From: Candidatus Aminicenantota bacterium
GTDB taxonomy: Bacteria > Acidobacteriota > Aminicenantia > UBA2199
DNA length: 57,834 bases
NCBI GenBank assembly: GCA_023135565.1
Contig: JAGLSW010000298.1
Location: 1-57,834 of the forward strand
Reading direction: 5' to 3'
Shown here piece by piece: positions 8,154-16,131 of this stretch. Position 1 is the first letter of the stretch; every line of letters begins with the position of its first letter. The position numbers and the translations under genes are program-made. The notes beneath the pieces are model-generated. The model was not told the origin of the DNA. It was given only the letters and a program-made list of their open reading frames with translations, and made no database searches.

Positions 8154-8182
8154 AATATACACAGATCGGAATCATTTGTCAA
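8154..8182 (-). promoter_or_regulatory. Promoter of the lipoprotein gene
   Basis: On the minus strand TTGACA (8177-8182), 17 bases, TATATT (8154-8159), followed by a leader with GGAGGT before the ATG at 8125. Confidence 0.7.
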
Positions 8183-8355
8183 GAGAGCATCGGCCTTTAT
8201 TTGGCTATACCGAGTCCCGGTGGTGGTGGAACGGTAGAGATGAAATCTACAGGCCCCCAGCGTCCAGAATGCCGGGGGGTGGGCAATATTTTGGTTGGTA
8301 GGCGATATGCCTGTTGATGTGATACCAAAAAAAAGGCGAACAGTCAAGAAAAAAC

Positions 8356-8400
8356 TTTGATTTTTGCTCGCATTGTAGTTTGATTTTTGTTCGCCTGTAG
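8356..8400 (+). repeat. Tandem 22-23 bp repeat, probable operator
   Basis: Two adjacent near-identical units starting TTTGATTTTTG(C/T)TCGC and ending TGTAG, at 8356-8378 and 8379-8400. The second unit covers the -35 hexamer of the promoter for the 8438 gene, which suggests a regulator binds here. GTTCGCC in the second copy is also present inverted near 8333. Confidence 0.55.
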
Positions 8401-8408
8401 TATATAAT
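8380..8408 (+). promoter_or_regulatory. Promoter of the secreted protein/permease pair
   Basis: TTGATT (8380-8385), 17 bases, TATAAT (8403-8408), with a perfect AGGAGGT at 8427-8433 before the ATG at 8438. It overlaps the tandem repeat described at 8356-8400. Confidence 0.68.
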
Positions 8409-8437
8409 TAAAACTAAGAAAAATTCAGGAGGTTAAG

Positions 8438-9031
8438 ATGAAAAAAATAATAATTTTACTAAGTATAGTCTGTTTTTGGGGTATTAATTTATACCCCATA
8501 ATTTTAGGTAATGAGGTTCCACCTCTGCCCGTCCCCGGTGAAAAGGAAGCAACCCTAAGCAGTCATGAGGGCTACGTGAAACAAGGTGCAAGCTTCTATT
8601 TTCTTGCACGATTAGAGATCAATCGGTATTTCTCTATCGTAGAGATCGAAGGCATGGAAGCGAGTAAAGAAAGTCTTAAAAATGCCAGGATTCAATTAGG
8701 TAAGGCAATATATTGGTTTAACTTAGCCAGGGATAAAGCTTCCCTTACGCGAGAGCAGGAAGAAAAGTTCAAGAATTTCGACTACACTTCATTTTTGAAT
8801 AATCCCCAATATCACCGGCAAACAATGGAAAGTGTCGTTAGTTATTTTAAAGACGCAGACATCAAGGCATTTTTCAATCAAATAGTGGTCAATTTGACAG
8901 AGATAAGCTCCCAGGTAGAGGAAATGGAAAATGGAAATTTTAATAAAGACGATTTGTGGAGACTGTATGAGCTTTCTTCAAACAGCTTCGGCCACTATGG
9001 GACAGTAATTTCTAACACAATATTTAAATAA
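8438..9031 (+). CDS. Secreted helical protein, partner of the permease fusion
   Basis: 197 residues with an N-terminal signal peptide (MKKIIILLSIVCFWGINL, cleavage likely near residue 24). The mature part is predicted to be all-helical, without cysteines or known motifs. It ends 3 bases before the membrane protein at 9035, so the two form an operon. A periplasmic partner of the transporter-like protein is the likely role. I do not recognise a family. Confidence 0.75.
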   Translation: MKKIIILLSIVCFWGINLYPIILGNEVPPLPVPGEKEATLSSHEGYVKQGASFYFLARLEINRYFSIVEIEGMEASKESLKNARIQLGKAIYWFNLARDKASLTREQEEKFKNFDYTSFLNNPQYHRQTMESVVSYFKDADIKAFFNQIVVNLTEISSQVEEMENGNFNKDDLWRLYELSSNSFGHYGTVISNTIFK

Positions 9032-9034
9032 TGA

Positions 9035-10945
9035 ATGAGACATCATTTTAGATTTGAATACCAGAGGTTAAAAAACCTTTTTTTTGCAGCTACTCTTGTA
9101 GCTTTTGCTATAGTTGGCTATTTAATCTTTTCTGGTTATTCAGATTTTCAATTGGGGAAAGAAAAGGATGCCGCACTTATCGACAGTGAGAATCTAAGGG
9201 AACAGAATTACACCACTTACGTGCAATACGCAAATGAAGGGGTGGAAATTCTGAACTTGTTACCAAATATCAATATCCTTTTTTTTCCCCAAAAATTTGT
9301 TCTTTCCGATAGAGGGCATATCCATAATAACGCAATCCTTAAGATTTACCAGGACAAAAGAGGTATTGAAAAAATAAGGTCATCAGAAATATCGACTTTT
9401 GCAATATTTTTGTTGGCCTTAATAATTATCGTTTCCATATTTACAGCAATGACAACGGTCAAGAGTTTAAAAAACGTAATGGCATTGGGTAAATTTAAAA
9501 ATGTCATTTTCTCGGCCTTAGCAAGATTTTCCCTTCTTTTAATTTTTCTTTTGCTAACATTCGCGTTTACTCTTGTGGCAGTCTATTTTACCGTTCCTTT
9601 TCAAAAGATAGAAATACAAAATTGCATGTTTTTTTTGTTAAATGCGATACTTCTGTCTGCTCTGTTTTTTTGGGTTTCGATTTTATCCTCTCTGTTCGAT
9701 TCACAGAAAAAAAAGGTATTAAGTTTGATAGTTTTTAATGGGCTTATACTAATAATATTTCCTGTAATCGTTCACAATATATCTATCCGACTTCCTATGC
9801 AAATATCATATGTTGTAAGCGCAAAAAAGGTGCATCAAGTTCTCAAATTTGAGCAGAGAGGTAAATCGATTTTAAAAGACACCGCCCCGGCTGAAAGATA
9901 CGAAGTAAGAAAAAAACTCGCAAAAGGTTTCACAAAAAATGAATATAAAAATATTCAGGAACTTGAAAAAGATTTACTGGCAGACGAAAGCCGGGGATTC
10001 GATACCATTCAAATAATCTCAATGTTTTCTCCAGTATCTTATTACTTTGTGATTTGTGAATATGTTTCCGGTGCAAGTAACACACAATACCTTGAATTTG
10101 CTAAATATTGTGATAGAAAACAAACCGAGTTATTACATTTTTTCGTTGACAAGAGATTCAACCTTATCCCTCCTGATAAAACAGGAAAAGTTGAGCCTTT
10201 CCTGAAGCCAGGGGAAAATACATTCAAATCAAAATCGCAGCAACCAGAATACTACAATTTCAATACTATCATAAATCTTATTTATCTTTTTTTTGTCATT
10301 GGATTTACGGCTATTAGATTGAAAAAGATTTTCACTAATAAAGACCGCGAAAAAGACGAAGCCCAAAAAATAATATCAGGCATTGATTCAGCAAAGGCTA
10401 ACTTCATAAAAGCTCGAATGCCCGTTGAACGGAACGATCTCTTCTACTCAATGAAATCCAAAAACAGCGACTGGATATATCTTGATCGGATTTCAAGAAC
10501 AGATTTCTTCAACACAAAGCTCCGGTATCTTTTCGATCTACATTCCAGCGTCCACGGCGTTAATAAGGAAAAATTCAAAAACTACTGTGGGATTTTTCAT
10601 CTCCCGGGTAACATCCTGAATAAAAAGATCATGGATATTGAAGAGCTTGATTTCAGGAGATTTTGGGCTGCCATGACCCTGGCAAACGATTCGCAGGTAA
10701 TCGTATTGAATGACTTTGCCCAGGAGGGCGACCTGGAATTCGCAGCGAATTTCTTTTCCCTCATTAAGCATATTAATACCGTAGAAAAAAGGGGGATTGT
10801 CTATATCTCTGTGAAAATATACACTCCATTAATAATCGAGGAGACGATCAAACAAGACTCGGATGTGAAAGGCTTCAAGAAATATATACCGGTTGATCTG
10901 AATGAATCAACCAGGGGTTTCCAAGATAAGGTCGTTTTTAATTAG
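9035..10945 (+). CDS. ABC-2-like permease fused to a degenerate ABC ATPase half
   Basis: 636 residues. A transmembrane helix near residues 12-32, a long extracytoplasmic loop, then about five helices (~120-255) and another near ~415, the layout of ABC-2/DUF3526 permeases. The cytosolic C-terminal ~180 residues look like the second half of an ABC ATPase: a signature-like region (IMDIEELDFRRFWAAMTLAND), a Walker-B-like strand (QVIVLNDF) and an H-loop-like strand (GIVYIS). No Walker A is present. No intact ATPase gene lies nearby, so if active it would need a partner encoded elsewhere. The ATPase relationship is by eye only. Confidence 0.68.
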   Translation: MRHHFRFEYQRLKNLFFAATLVAFAIVGYLIFSGYSDFQLGKEKDAALIDSENLREQNYTTYVQYANEGVEILNLLPNINILFFPQKFVLSDRGHIHNNAILKIYQDKRGIEKIRSSEISTFAIFLLALIIIVSIFTAMTTVKSLKNVMALGKFKNVIFSALARFSLLLIFLLLTFAFTLVAVYFTVPFQKIEIQNCMFFLLNAILLSALFFWVSILSSLFDSQKKKVLSLIVFNGLILIIFPVIVHNISIRLPMQISYVVSAKKVHQVLKFEQRGKSILKDTAPAERYEVRKKLAKGFTKNEYKNIQELEKDLLADESRGFDTIQIISMFSPVSYYFVICEYVSGASNTQYLEFAKYCDRKQTELLHFFVDKRFNLIPPDKTGKVEPFLKPGENTFKSKSQQPEYYNFNTIINLIYLFFVIGFTAIRLKKIFTNKDREKDEAQKIISGIDSAKANFIKARMPVERNDLFYSMKSKNSDWIYLDRISRTDFFNTKLRYLFDLHSSVHGVNKEKFKNYCGIFHLPGNILNKKIMDIEELDFRRFWAAMTLANDSQVIVLNDFAQEGDLEFAANFFSLIKHINTVEKRGIVYISVKIYTPLIIEETIKQDSDVKGFKKYIPVDLNESTRGFQDKVVFN

Positions 10946-11313
10946 CTGACCTTTTCGACATCATCAACCAAATCTTCCCAAAGGAAAGGTTTCACTGAAT
11001 TTGCCGTCGATAAGAGAATGGTTGCCAGTGCTGCATTATTTCCAACTTTAGCGTTTACTTCATCCATTATCTTTTCAGCTTCCGATTTTTCTTGAATATA
11101 ATCCCCGCCCTTTTTGAAGGGAAATAAAACTAAATTGTCAGTGATTTGTTCACTTCCTCCGGCATCGGTCGTTGTTTTACCTGCCTTGCCAGTCTTTGAG
11201 GGCATTCTGGCGATTGTCATCCATGATTCCATTTGAGATTTTATTGCATTACCAAAACCAGCCTCAGTCAAAGCTTCAATTACTTGAGCATAATAGTATG
11301 TTTGAGATTTCAT
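10942..11313 (-). CDS. Hypothetical protein in the repressor operon
   Basis: 123 residues, not recognised. A GGAGGAATAACTA sequence precedes the ATG. It lies 45 bases downstream of the CI-like repressor on the same strand, so it is probably co-expressed in the lysogen; an immunity or exclusion role is possible. It overlaps the convergent permease gene by 4 bases. Confidence 0.68.
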   Translation of the reverse strand: MKSQTYYYAQVIEALTEAGFGNAIKSQMESWMTIARMPSKTGKAGKTTTDAGGSEQITDNLVLFPFKKGGDYIQEKSEAEKIMDEVNAKVGNNAALATILLSTANSVKPFLWEDLVDDVEKVS

Positions 11314-11358
11314 TAGTTATTCCTCCGTATCAAAAAATCTTCCCTTCATTTAACCCTC

Positions 11359-11775
11359 TTATAAAGAAGTAACCACTTCTTTTATGTTTTCCTTCTGGAG
11401 ATAGCTTTTGTATGGCTCTATCAACTTCATTTCGGCTATCTTCGACTTAATATATAGCAAAATCGCTTTATCTTCCATAAATTCAAGAATTTCTAAAGTA
11501 TCCGGGTCATCCGGGATGTCCGGGTAAATATCTTGAATTTGCACTTTCGACTTATCTCCAGTAGTAAACATTGTTCCTTCGCCTGTAAGGAGCCAATGGA
11601 TATTAACATTGTATTTGCTGTGCAACTGATACATCACGCTTGCGCTCGGTAATGTATCCCCTTCCTTTCCATACCTTGCCATTGCAGGAACGGACACACC
11701 GAGTTCTTTGGCAATATCCTTTTGTTTCCCTATACTTTTTATTGCTTCCCGGAATCTCAAGCTAATGCCTACCAT
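11359..11775 (-). CDS. CI-like phage repressor lacking a protease domain
   Basis: 138 residues. The N-terminus is an XRE-type helix-turn-helix (KQKDIAKELGVSVPAMARYGKEG) followed by NIHWLLTGEGTMF, a hallmark of phage CI-type repressors. The C-terminal ~60 residues are acidic and helical and lack a LexA/S24 peptidase, so RecA-driven self-cleavage is not expected; induction must work another way. It is divergent from the Cro-like gene, with the shared control region at 11776-11849. A GGAGAATACAC sequence precedes the ATG. Confidence 0.88.
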   Translation of the reverse strand: MVGISLRFREAIKSIGKQKDIAKELGVSVPAMARYGKEGDTLPSASVMYQLHSKYNVNIHWLLTGEGTMFTTGDKSKVQIQDIYPDIPDDPDTLEILEFMEDKAILLYIKSKIAEMKLIEPYKSYLQKENIKEVVTSL

Positions 11776-11811
11776 GTGTATTCTCCTAAAAAATCTACAA
11801 AATAAACTTTT

Positions 11812-11849
11812 TTGTTGACAAAACCAACAATTTGTATTATATTAAAGTT
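11812..11849 (+). promoter_or_regulatory. Operator and leaderless rightward promoter
   Basis: TTGACA (11815-11820), 17 bases, TATATT (11838-11843), six bases, then ATG 11850. The inverted repeat TTGTTG-N7-CAACAA (11812-11830) covers the -35, and the half-site ACCAACAA recurs at 11856 inside the gene. This is the expected position of the repressor operator. On the other strand TTGGTT-17-TATTTT could drive the repressor gene. Confidence 0.68.
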
Positions 11850-12074
11850 ATGAAAACCAACAAAAAGTATAGCCTGAGCGTAGTGCTTAACGACGCCGAC
11901 AGAAGAAAGGTTATCATCAGCAAGATCGGTGCTGATGTAATCGCCCAAAAATTTGGAGTTAAAACCGGATACATATATATGTTGATTGGAAAAAGAAAAG
12001 TTGTGAAAAAAGGGAAGGGTAAGGAAATTCTTGATTACATTGATGGGCATGAAATAGCTATAGGAGAAACGTAA
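11850..12074 (+). CDS. Cro-like DNA-binding protein
   Basis: 74 residues from ATG 11850. The segment KIGADVIAQKFGVKTGYIYMLIGKRK fits a helix-turn-helix, and the total length is typical of Cro. It lies divergent to the CI-like repressor and is the first gene of the long rightward operon, which is where Cro belongs. A longer in-frame reading from 11832 would start inside the promoter. The identity rests on size, fold and position. Confidence 0.75.
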   Translation: MKTNKKYSLSVVLNDADRRKVIISKIGADVIAQKFGVKTGYIYMLIGKRKVVKKGKGKEILDYIDGHEIAIGET

Positions 12075-12380
12075 ATGCACGATAGAAGAAATCATAAAGT
12101 AAATATACATCAAAGCGGTCTTTTTTTCAACCTTTTCCATAATTTTTTTTCAGGATTACTAAGCGCCGGGTGCGCTAAATGCTTTTCGGTAGGCCCGGCC
12201 CGGAGACAGGGGAATTTTAGGGCCGGTGCTTTTCGATTATATCCAGAAAAAACAACGTTAAGCGCAAACGTGCAACTAATTGCACCGGACGGAACCCCGG
12301 ACATAACGGTTCACATGCATTACGCTGTAAAGTATTGCAGAAATAATCCTGGATGGAGTTGGAGGTATATCGATGGCTGA
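12075..12380 (+). CDS. Doubtful small early gene
   Basis: 101 residues, beginning on the base after the previous stop with AGGAG at 12062-12066 and overlapping the next gene by 8 bases. The second half looks protein-like, but the first half is Phe/Cys-rich and atypical, and the underlying DNA has homopolymer runs. No family is recognised. It may be real but misread, or only its 3' part may be coding. Confidence 0.4.
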   Translation: MHDRRNHKVNIHQSGLFFNLFHNFFSGLLSAGCAKCFSVGPARRQGNFRAGAFRLYPEKTTLSANVQLIAPDGTPDITVHMHYAVKYCRNNPGWSWRYIDG

Positions 12381-12570
12381 ATTTTTTGAGAATGAAGAGT
12401 ACTTGATCCCATTTCACCTGATTAATGGCTTACGAAAAAGAATAAACAGTCGAACAAAAACCAAAATCACAGCAGTTTATATGATGGGGTCTGACGACCC
12501 TTTTGTGATTCCAGATCGAGCAATAATTCAAGAATACAAAGAGTGGCTTGCGAAGAGAGAGGAATCATAG
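12373..12570 (+). CDS. Hypothetical early protein
   Basis: 65 residues, charged, ending EYKEWLAKREES. No family is recognised. It overlaps the upstream frame by 8 bases and belongs to the rightward early operon. Confidence 0.6.
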   Translation: MAEFFENEEYLIPFHLINGLRKRINSRTKTKITAVYMMGSDDPFVIPDRAIIQEYKEWLAKREES

Positions 12571-12621
12571 TGGGCAATATATACCAGAACCCGGAACTTA
12601 TACCGGATATAGTGAGATAAC

Positions 12622-12903
12622 ATGGACACTGTAGGTAGTCGCCTTCTTAATCGAAAACAGGTAATGGAAATCCTGAATATCAAGAGTACTACCTACACGA
12701 AGTGGATTGTTGAGGGGAAAATAACCCCATTAGATACGCTCTCAGAAGGGAAACACTTATTCTGGTCACGTGAAATTGAGGAGTTAATCGAAGATCATTA
12801 CGAGCGTTCAAAAAGAAAAAGAGAGAAAAACCAGAGAGAAACAAAAGATCAACTCAGCAAAGGGCAAATATTTGTCACGGTCAGAAAAAGGAGGAAGAAG
12901 TGA
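12622..12903 (+). CDS. MerR/excisionase-type helix-turn-helix protein
   Basis: 93 residues. The pattern LLNRKQVMEILNIKSTTYTKWIVEGKITPLDT ... HLFWSREIEEL matches the winged helix-turn-helix of AlpA/Xis-like proteins, and is followed by a very basic C-terminus (ERSKRKREKNQRE). It could be the excisionase partner of the integrase or an early activator. Its stop overlaps the GTG start of the next gene. Confidence 0.75.
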   Translation: MDTVGSRLLNRKQVMEILNIKSTTYTKWIVEGKITPLDTLSEGKHLFWSREIEELIEDHYERSKRKREKNQRETKDQLSKGQIFVTVRKRRKK

Positions 12904-13607
12904 ATCAAGACGAACTTAACGAAATTATAAAAAATCATGAAAAGTGGGTAATCGGTATACACGGAGGCAAAAAGGCAGACCTTCAGGGGGCCGATCTTCA
13001 TAAAGCTGATTTCCAGGGAGCTAAACTGGGCCGCATCGACCTGCGGGGGGCTTTCCTTGAAAGGGCTAACTTCCAGGATACTGTTTTGTGCGAAGGATGT
13101 TTCAAGGGAGCTTCCCTTTGTGAGGCAAACTTCCAGGGGGCCGATCTCTCCTATAGTAATTTTCAGGGAGCCGACCTGGAAAAAGCAATCCTGATTCATG
13201 CGAGCCTTCAGGAAGCTAAGTTTCACGGAGCTAACCTGATGAGAGCAAACCTCAAATATGCGCATTGTTACGGACTTGAATTGCAGGGCGCGAACCTCCA
13301 GTTGGCAAACCTGCAGGGAATAAATCTTGAATTAGTAGACCTTTCCATGGTCAGTCTTCAAGAGGCCGACCTCTCAGGAATAAATAATTACCAAAACGAC
13401 CGAGAGGTCTTTTTAGAGCTATGCAGGAGAGTCGATCTAAGCCGTCAGGAATATTCAATCTTTGGCGAGATCATAATCCACGAAGAATGGTGCTGGAAGG
13501 AAATTGCTGAGAACATTGGAAAAGATTTCCTTACGATATTGGAAAAAATTCATAAAATCGGTTTCGGTGAGTACAACAGACGGTATCAGAAGGAGTTGGG
13601 CGAATGA
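12900..13607 (+). CDS. Early pentapeptide-repeat protein
   Basis: 235 residues, GTG start overlapping the previous stop, with AGGAGGAAGAA as site. Residues ~22-160 are A(D/N)(L/F)xG-type pentapeptides, often with F-Q-G-A, predicted to form a right-handed beta-helix. The C-terminal ~75 residues are helical and unlike the NACHT protein. Free pentapeptide proteins include DNA mimics that act on topoisomerases (Qnr/MfpA), but nothing here proves that role. Translational coupling to the DNA-binding gene suggests an early regulatory or host-takeover job. Confidence 0.82.
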   Translation: MNQDELNEIIKNHEKWVIGIHGGKKADLQGADLHKADFQGAKLGRIDLRGAFLERANFQDTVLCEGCFKGASLCEANFQGADLSYSNFQGADLEKAILIHASLQEAKFHGANLMRANLKYAHCYGLELQGANLQLANLQGINLELVDLSMVSLQEADLSGINNYQNDREVFLELCRRVDLSRQEYSIFGEIIIHEEWCWKEIAENIGKDFLTILEKIHKIGFGEYNRRYQKELGE

Positions 13608-13876
13608 TAATAGATAAAACATACAGTGATGAACTAATTAAAACTCTGAAAAAAAATAGAGATTACAGGAAGGTAGAAAAAAAAAATGATAAAGATAGAC
13701 GTTGTTCGATATGTCAATATTCTGTATATTGTCACCCGCGCTATCAATGCAGAAAACTTAATGGAGCATTTGTTTCCTCAGGAAATATATGCGATTTGTT
13801 TTTATATAATTTTGAATTAGCGAAACAGAGACGCCAAATTGCCAAATATAAAATAATGGAGCAACACAAAAAATGA
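13604..13876 (+). CDS. Small cysteine-rich protein
   Basis: 90 residues. The motif CSICQYSVYCHPRYQC followed by a Cys in NICDLF gives four to five Cys suited to zinc or an Fe-S cluster. Lys-rich flanks. Overlaps both neighbours by 4 bases (ATGA), so it is translated with the PriA-like gene and may serve replication. Family not recognised beyond small phage Cys-rich proteins. Confidence 0.68.
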   Translation: MIIDKTYSDELIKTLKKNRDYRKVEKKNDKDRRCSICQYSVYCHPRYQCRKLNGAFVSSGNICDLFLYNFELAKQRRQIAKYKIMEQHKK

Positions 13877-15831
13877 CTAAAGGAACCGGACAAATAAAGA
13901 GGATAACCGTATCGCCGGCCCTGGCGATTAAAGAACCACTTACCTACGCCCACACCGGTGCTGAGGAATTGAAACCGGGGCAAACCGTAATAGTCACTAT
14001 TAGAAACCGCATAACCCCGGGCTGGGTTACCGGCACCGATTCCACATACACCGGCCCGGCATCACAAATCATTGGTTATGTTACCGGAGGCTACCTGCCG
14101 GATCAGAAGTTCTTTGAATACATCCGCCAGATCGCTGAATTCTATTTTGTTTCTCAAGGTCAGCTTTTCGATCTCTCCCTCCCACCCAACCGGAAGCCCC
14201 TGAGCAACCTGCATTTTTATACCGGTTCAAAAGAGCCTGGAGGAAGAGGAAGGGTTGAAAGACTGGGAAAATATTTGCGGGGTCGAGGCGGTGAGCTTCA
14301 AAGATTAGCAGCTAACGCCCCGCTCGAATTTTACTATAAAAACGACGCACCCCCGGATGAAGGTACGGGCGAGATCGTTATAGGCGAGCCGGGTTATCAG
14401 AGGGAGTTCCTGTTAAGTTACGACCGCCTTGAACAATATCGGAAGACTATCGACCGCTATAAAGATGAAGGCCGGAGTGTACTCATTACGGCGCCAGACA
14501 ATCTTACCGCCCGGTATTTACACGAAAACTTATCCGGCAGCGATTTATATACTTCGGAAACAAAAGCCAGAGATAGGAATACCCTATGGCAGGAATATGC
14601 GATGCAAGGCAAAGTAGGAGTAGTAATCGGCGGTCTCTCTGCTGTTTTAATGCCCATCAAAAACCTGGGCGCTGTTATATGCGACAGAGCAAGTTCCCAC
14701 ATTTATAAAAACAGCTATTTTTCTAAATTCGATGTCAGCAGGCTGGCCCGTATTAGAGCGGAAATCTTCCAGGTAAAACTTGTAGAAGGGGCGCCATCTT
14801 TCACCATGGAAGCATATGTTGCATTACATAACAATGAATTGGCGTCCTCAGAAAAACGAAAATCAAAGGAACTACCTTACATAGAAGTGCGGATGATTAA
14901 CCACAGGAAAAAAGGTATTGCCCCGCAACTGCTGGAAATGATTAAAAGTAATTTTTTAGAAAACAAGAAAACCCTTGTGATTTTGAATAAAAGAGAGGGG
15001 GATGATTTCCTCTTCTGTCCTAAATGCCAGAAATTGCAGCAGTGCCCCGGATGTAAGGCAACATTGAAAATCACTCCCCAAAAGGGGCCGGGGCTTTTTT
15101 TTCCGGTCTATTGTCCTCGCTGCGGGTTTAAACGGGACATAATGGACGTCTGTTCTAAATGCAACTCACCTCTTAACAAGATAGAGGACACAAGTATCGC
15201 TTCTTTAAAAAGAAGCATCTGCCGGGAGATTGTTGAAACCGGTGTTGTAACTCTTTTCGATGGAGCGGCAAAGGCCGCAGACCAATTGGATGAAATCAAA
15301 TCCACCGACATCGTACTTTCAACCCCTACGGTGATTAATCCTTACTTCAAAGGCATATTCGATGCTGTAATTTACATCGAACCTGCGTCAATTTTCTCCC
15401 AGAAATACCATGCCGCGGAAGCCACTTTTGCCCTGGTTGCTGAACTGCGAGAACTGGTAAAAGAGAAGGGCAGTATTGACATATATTCTACCTTTCACTT
15501 TCACTACGCGCTAAAGTTGGTGAATCATGAAATTATCTTTTTCGAGAGGGAGTTGAAGTACCGCGAATGGTTCAATCTCCCACCCCATGCCCACGTGTAC
15601 AACATCGAAGTGATGGCCGGGAGTTTAAGGGAGTTGGGCAAAGAGATGAGAATGATCTTTATCCGGCTAAGAAAGAACCTGGGCATCATGAGGGTTTACC
15701 TGTTTTCCCGGCAGCGCATCAAGGGAGCTTACCGCGGTATCATAGAAGCTCACACCCTGCCCCGGGTGCTGTGGGACACTGAGTTGCACAAAATGAAGCA
15801 AATTTCAATAGAACCCATACTGGAGGTATAG
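13873..15831 (+). CDS. PriA-like primosomal protein with lost ATPase motifs
   Basis: 652 residues, close to PriA length. The N-terminal 3'-DNA-binding domain is seen in PLTYAHTGAEELKPGQTV. The helicase fold follows, but the Walker A position (near 179-193, LLSYDRLEQYRKT) has no GxGKT and the DEEH box has become DRAS (near 269). The PriA zinc region is intact: four CxxC pairs between ~382 and 430 (CPKC, CPGC, CPRC, CSKC). Actinobacterial PriA is a known precedent for a helicase-dead PriA. I infer a phage initiator that recognises forks or D-loops and loads the host replisome without unwinding. Confidence 0.82.
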   Translation: MTKGTGQIKRITVSPALAIKEPLTYAHTGAEELKPGQTVIVTIRNRITPGWVTGTDSTYTGPASQIIGYVTGGYLPDQKFFEYIRQIAEFYFVSQGQLFDLSLPPNRKPLSNLHFYTGSKEPGGRGRVERLGKYLRGRGGELQRLAANAPLEFYYKNDAPPDEGTGEIVIGEPGYQREFLLSYDRLEQYRKTIDRYKDEGRSVLITAPDNLTARYLHENLSGSDLYTSETKARDRNTLWQEYAMQGKVGVVIGGLSAVLMPIKNLGAVICDRASSHIYKNSYFSKFDVSRLARIRAEIFQVKLVEGAPSFTMEAYVALHNNELASSEKRKSKELPYIEVRMINHRKKGIAPQLLEMIKSNFLENKKTLVILNKREGDDFLFCPKCQKLQQCPGCKATLKITPQKGPGLFFPVYCPRCGFKRDIMDVCSKCNSPLNKIEDTSIASLKRSICREIVETGVVTLFDGAAKAADQLDEIKSTDIVLSTPTVINPYFKGIFDAVIYIEPASIFSQKYHAAEATFALVAELRELVKEKGSIDIYSTFHFHYALKLVNHEIIFFERELKYREWFNLPPHAHVYNIEVMAGSLRELGKEMRMIFIRLRKNLGIMRVYLFSRQRIKGAYRGIIEAHTLPRVLWDTELHKMKQISIEPILEV

Positions 15832-16131
15832 ATGAACGGATATAGTTTGAAATTAGGCCAAAGGGTTGTTATAAAACAGCGACGGTGTTCTGATGCAATC
15901 GCTGTAGTTGATGAAATCAGGCCGAAATCAGTGAGCTTAAAGGGCACGAACGGAGTAACGGTTTCTGCATTTTTCCCCAAAAGTGGTCTGGTTAAGAAGG
16001 TTGTATCAAAAGAGGAACAAAATGGGAAAGGTACATTCTATTGTGAATTTGCCGGTTGGTTCCTGCCTACAGGGTATCAAAAATTCGCACTCAGAAAGTT
16101 TGCCAACTTAAAAATTGAGGCAACCGTATGA
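15832..16131 (+). CDS. Hypothetical early protein
   Basis: 99 residues, basic and beta-rich, start on the base after the previous stop and ATGA overlap with the next gene. The opening LKLGQRVVIKQRR ... AVVDEIRPKSVSLKG suggests a small barrel such as an SH3/KOW-like fold, but this is a guess. Confidence 0.65.
   Translation: MNGYSLKLGQRVVIKQRRCSDAIAVVDEIRPKSVSLKGTNGVTVSAFFPKSGLVKKVVSKEEQNGKGTFYCEFAGWFLPTGYQKFALRKFANLKIEATV

Noticed and set aside
7439-8347. Longer reading of the lipoprotein gene upstream of 8125
   Set aside because: The extension runs through the promoter and destroys the signal peptide; ATG 8125 has a good binding site and a lipobox.
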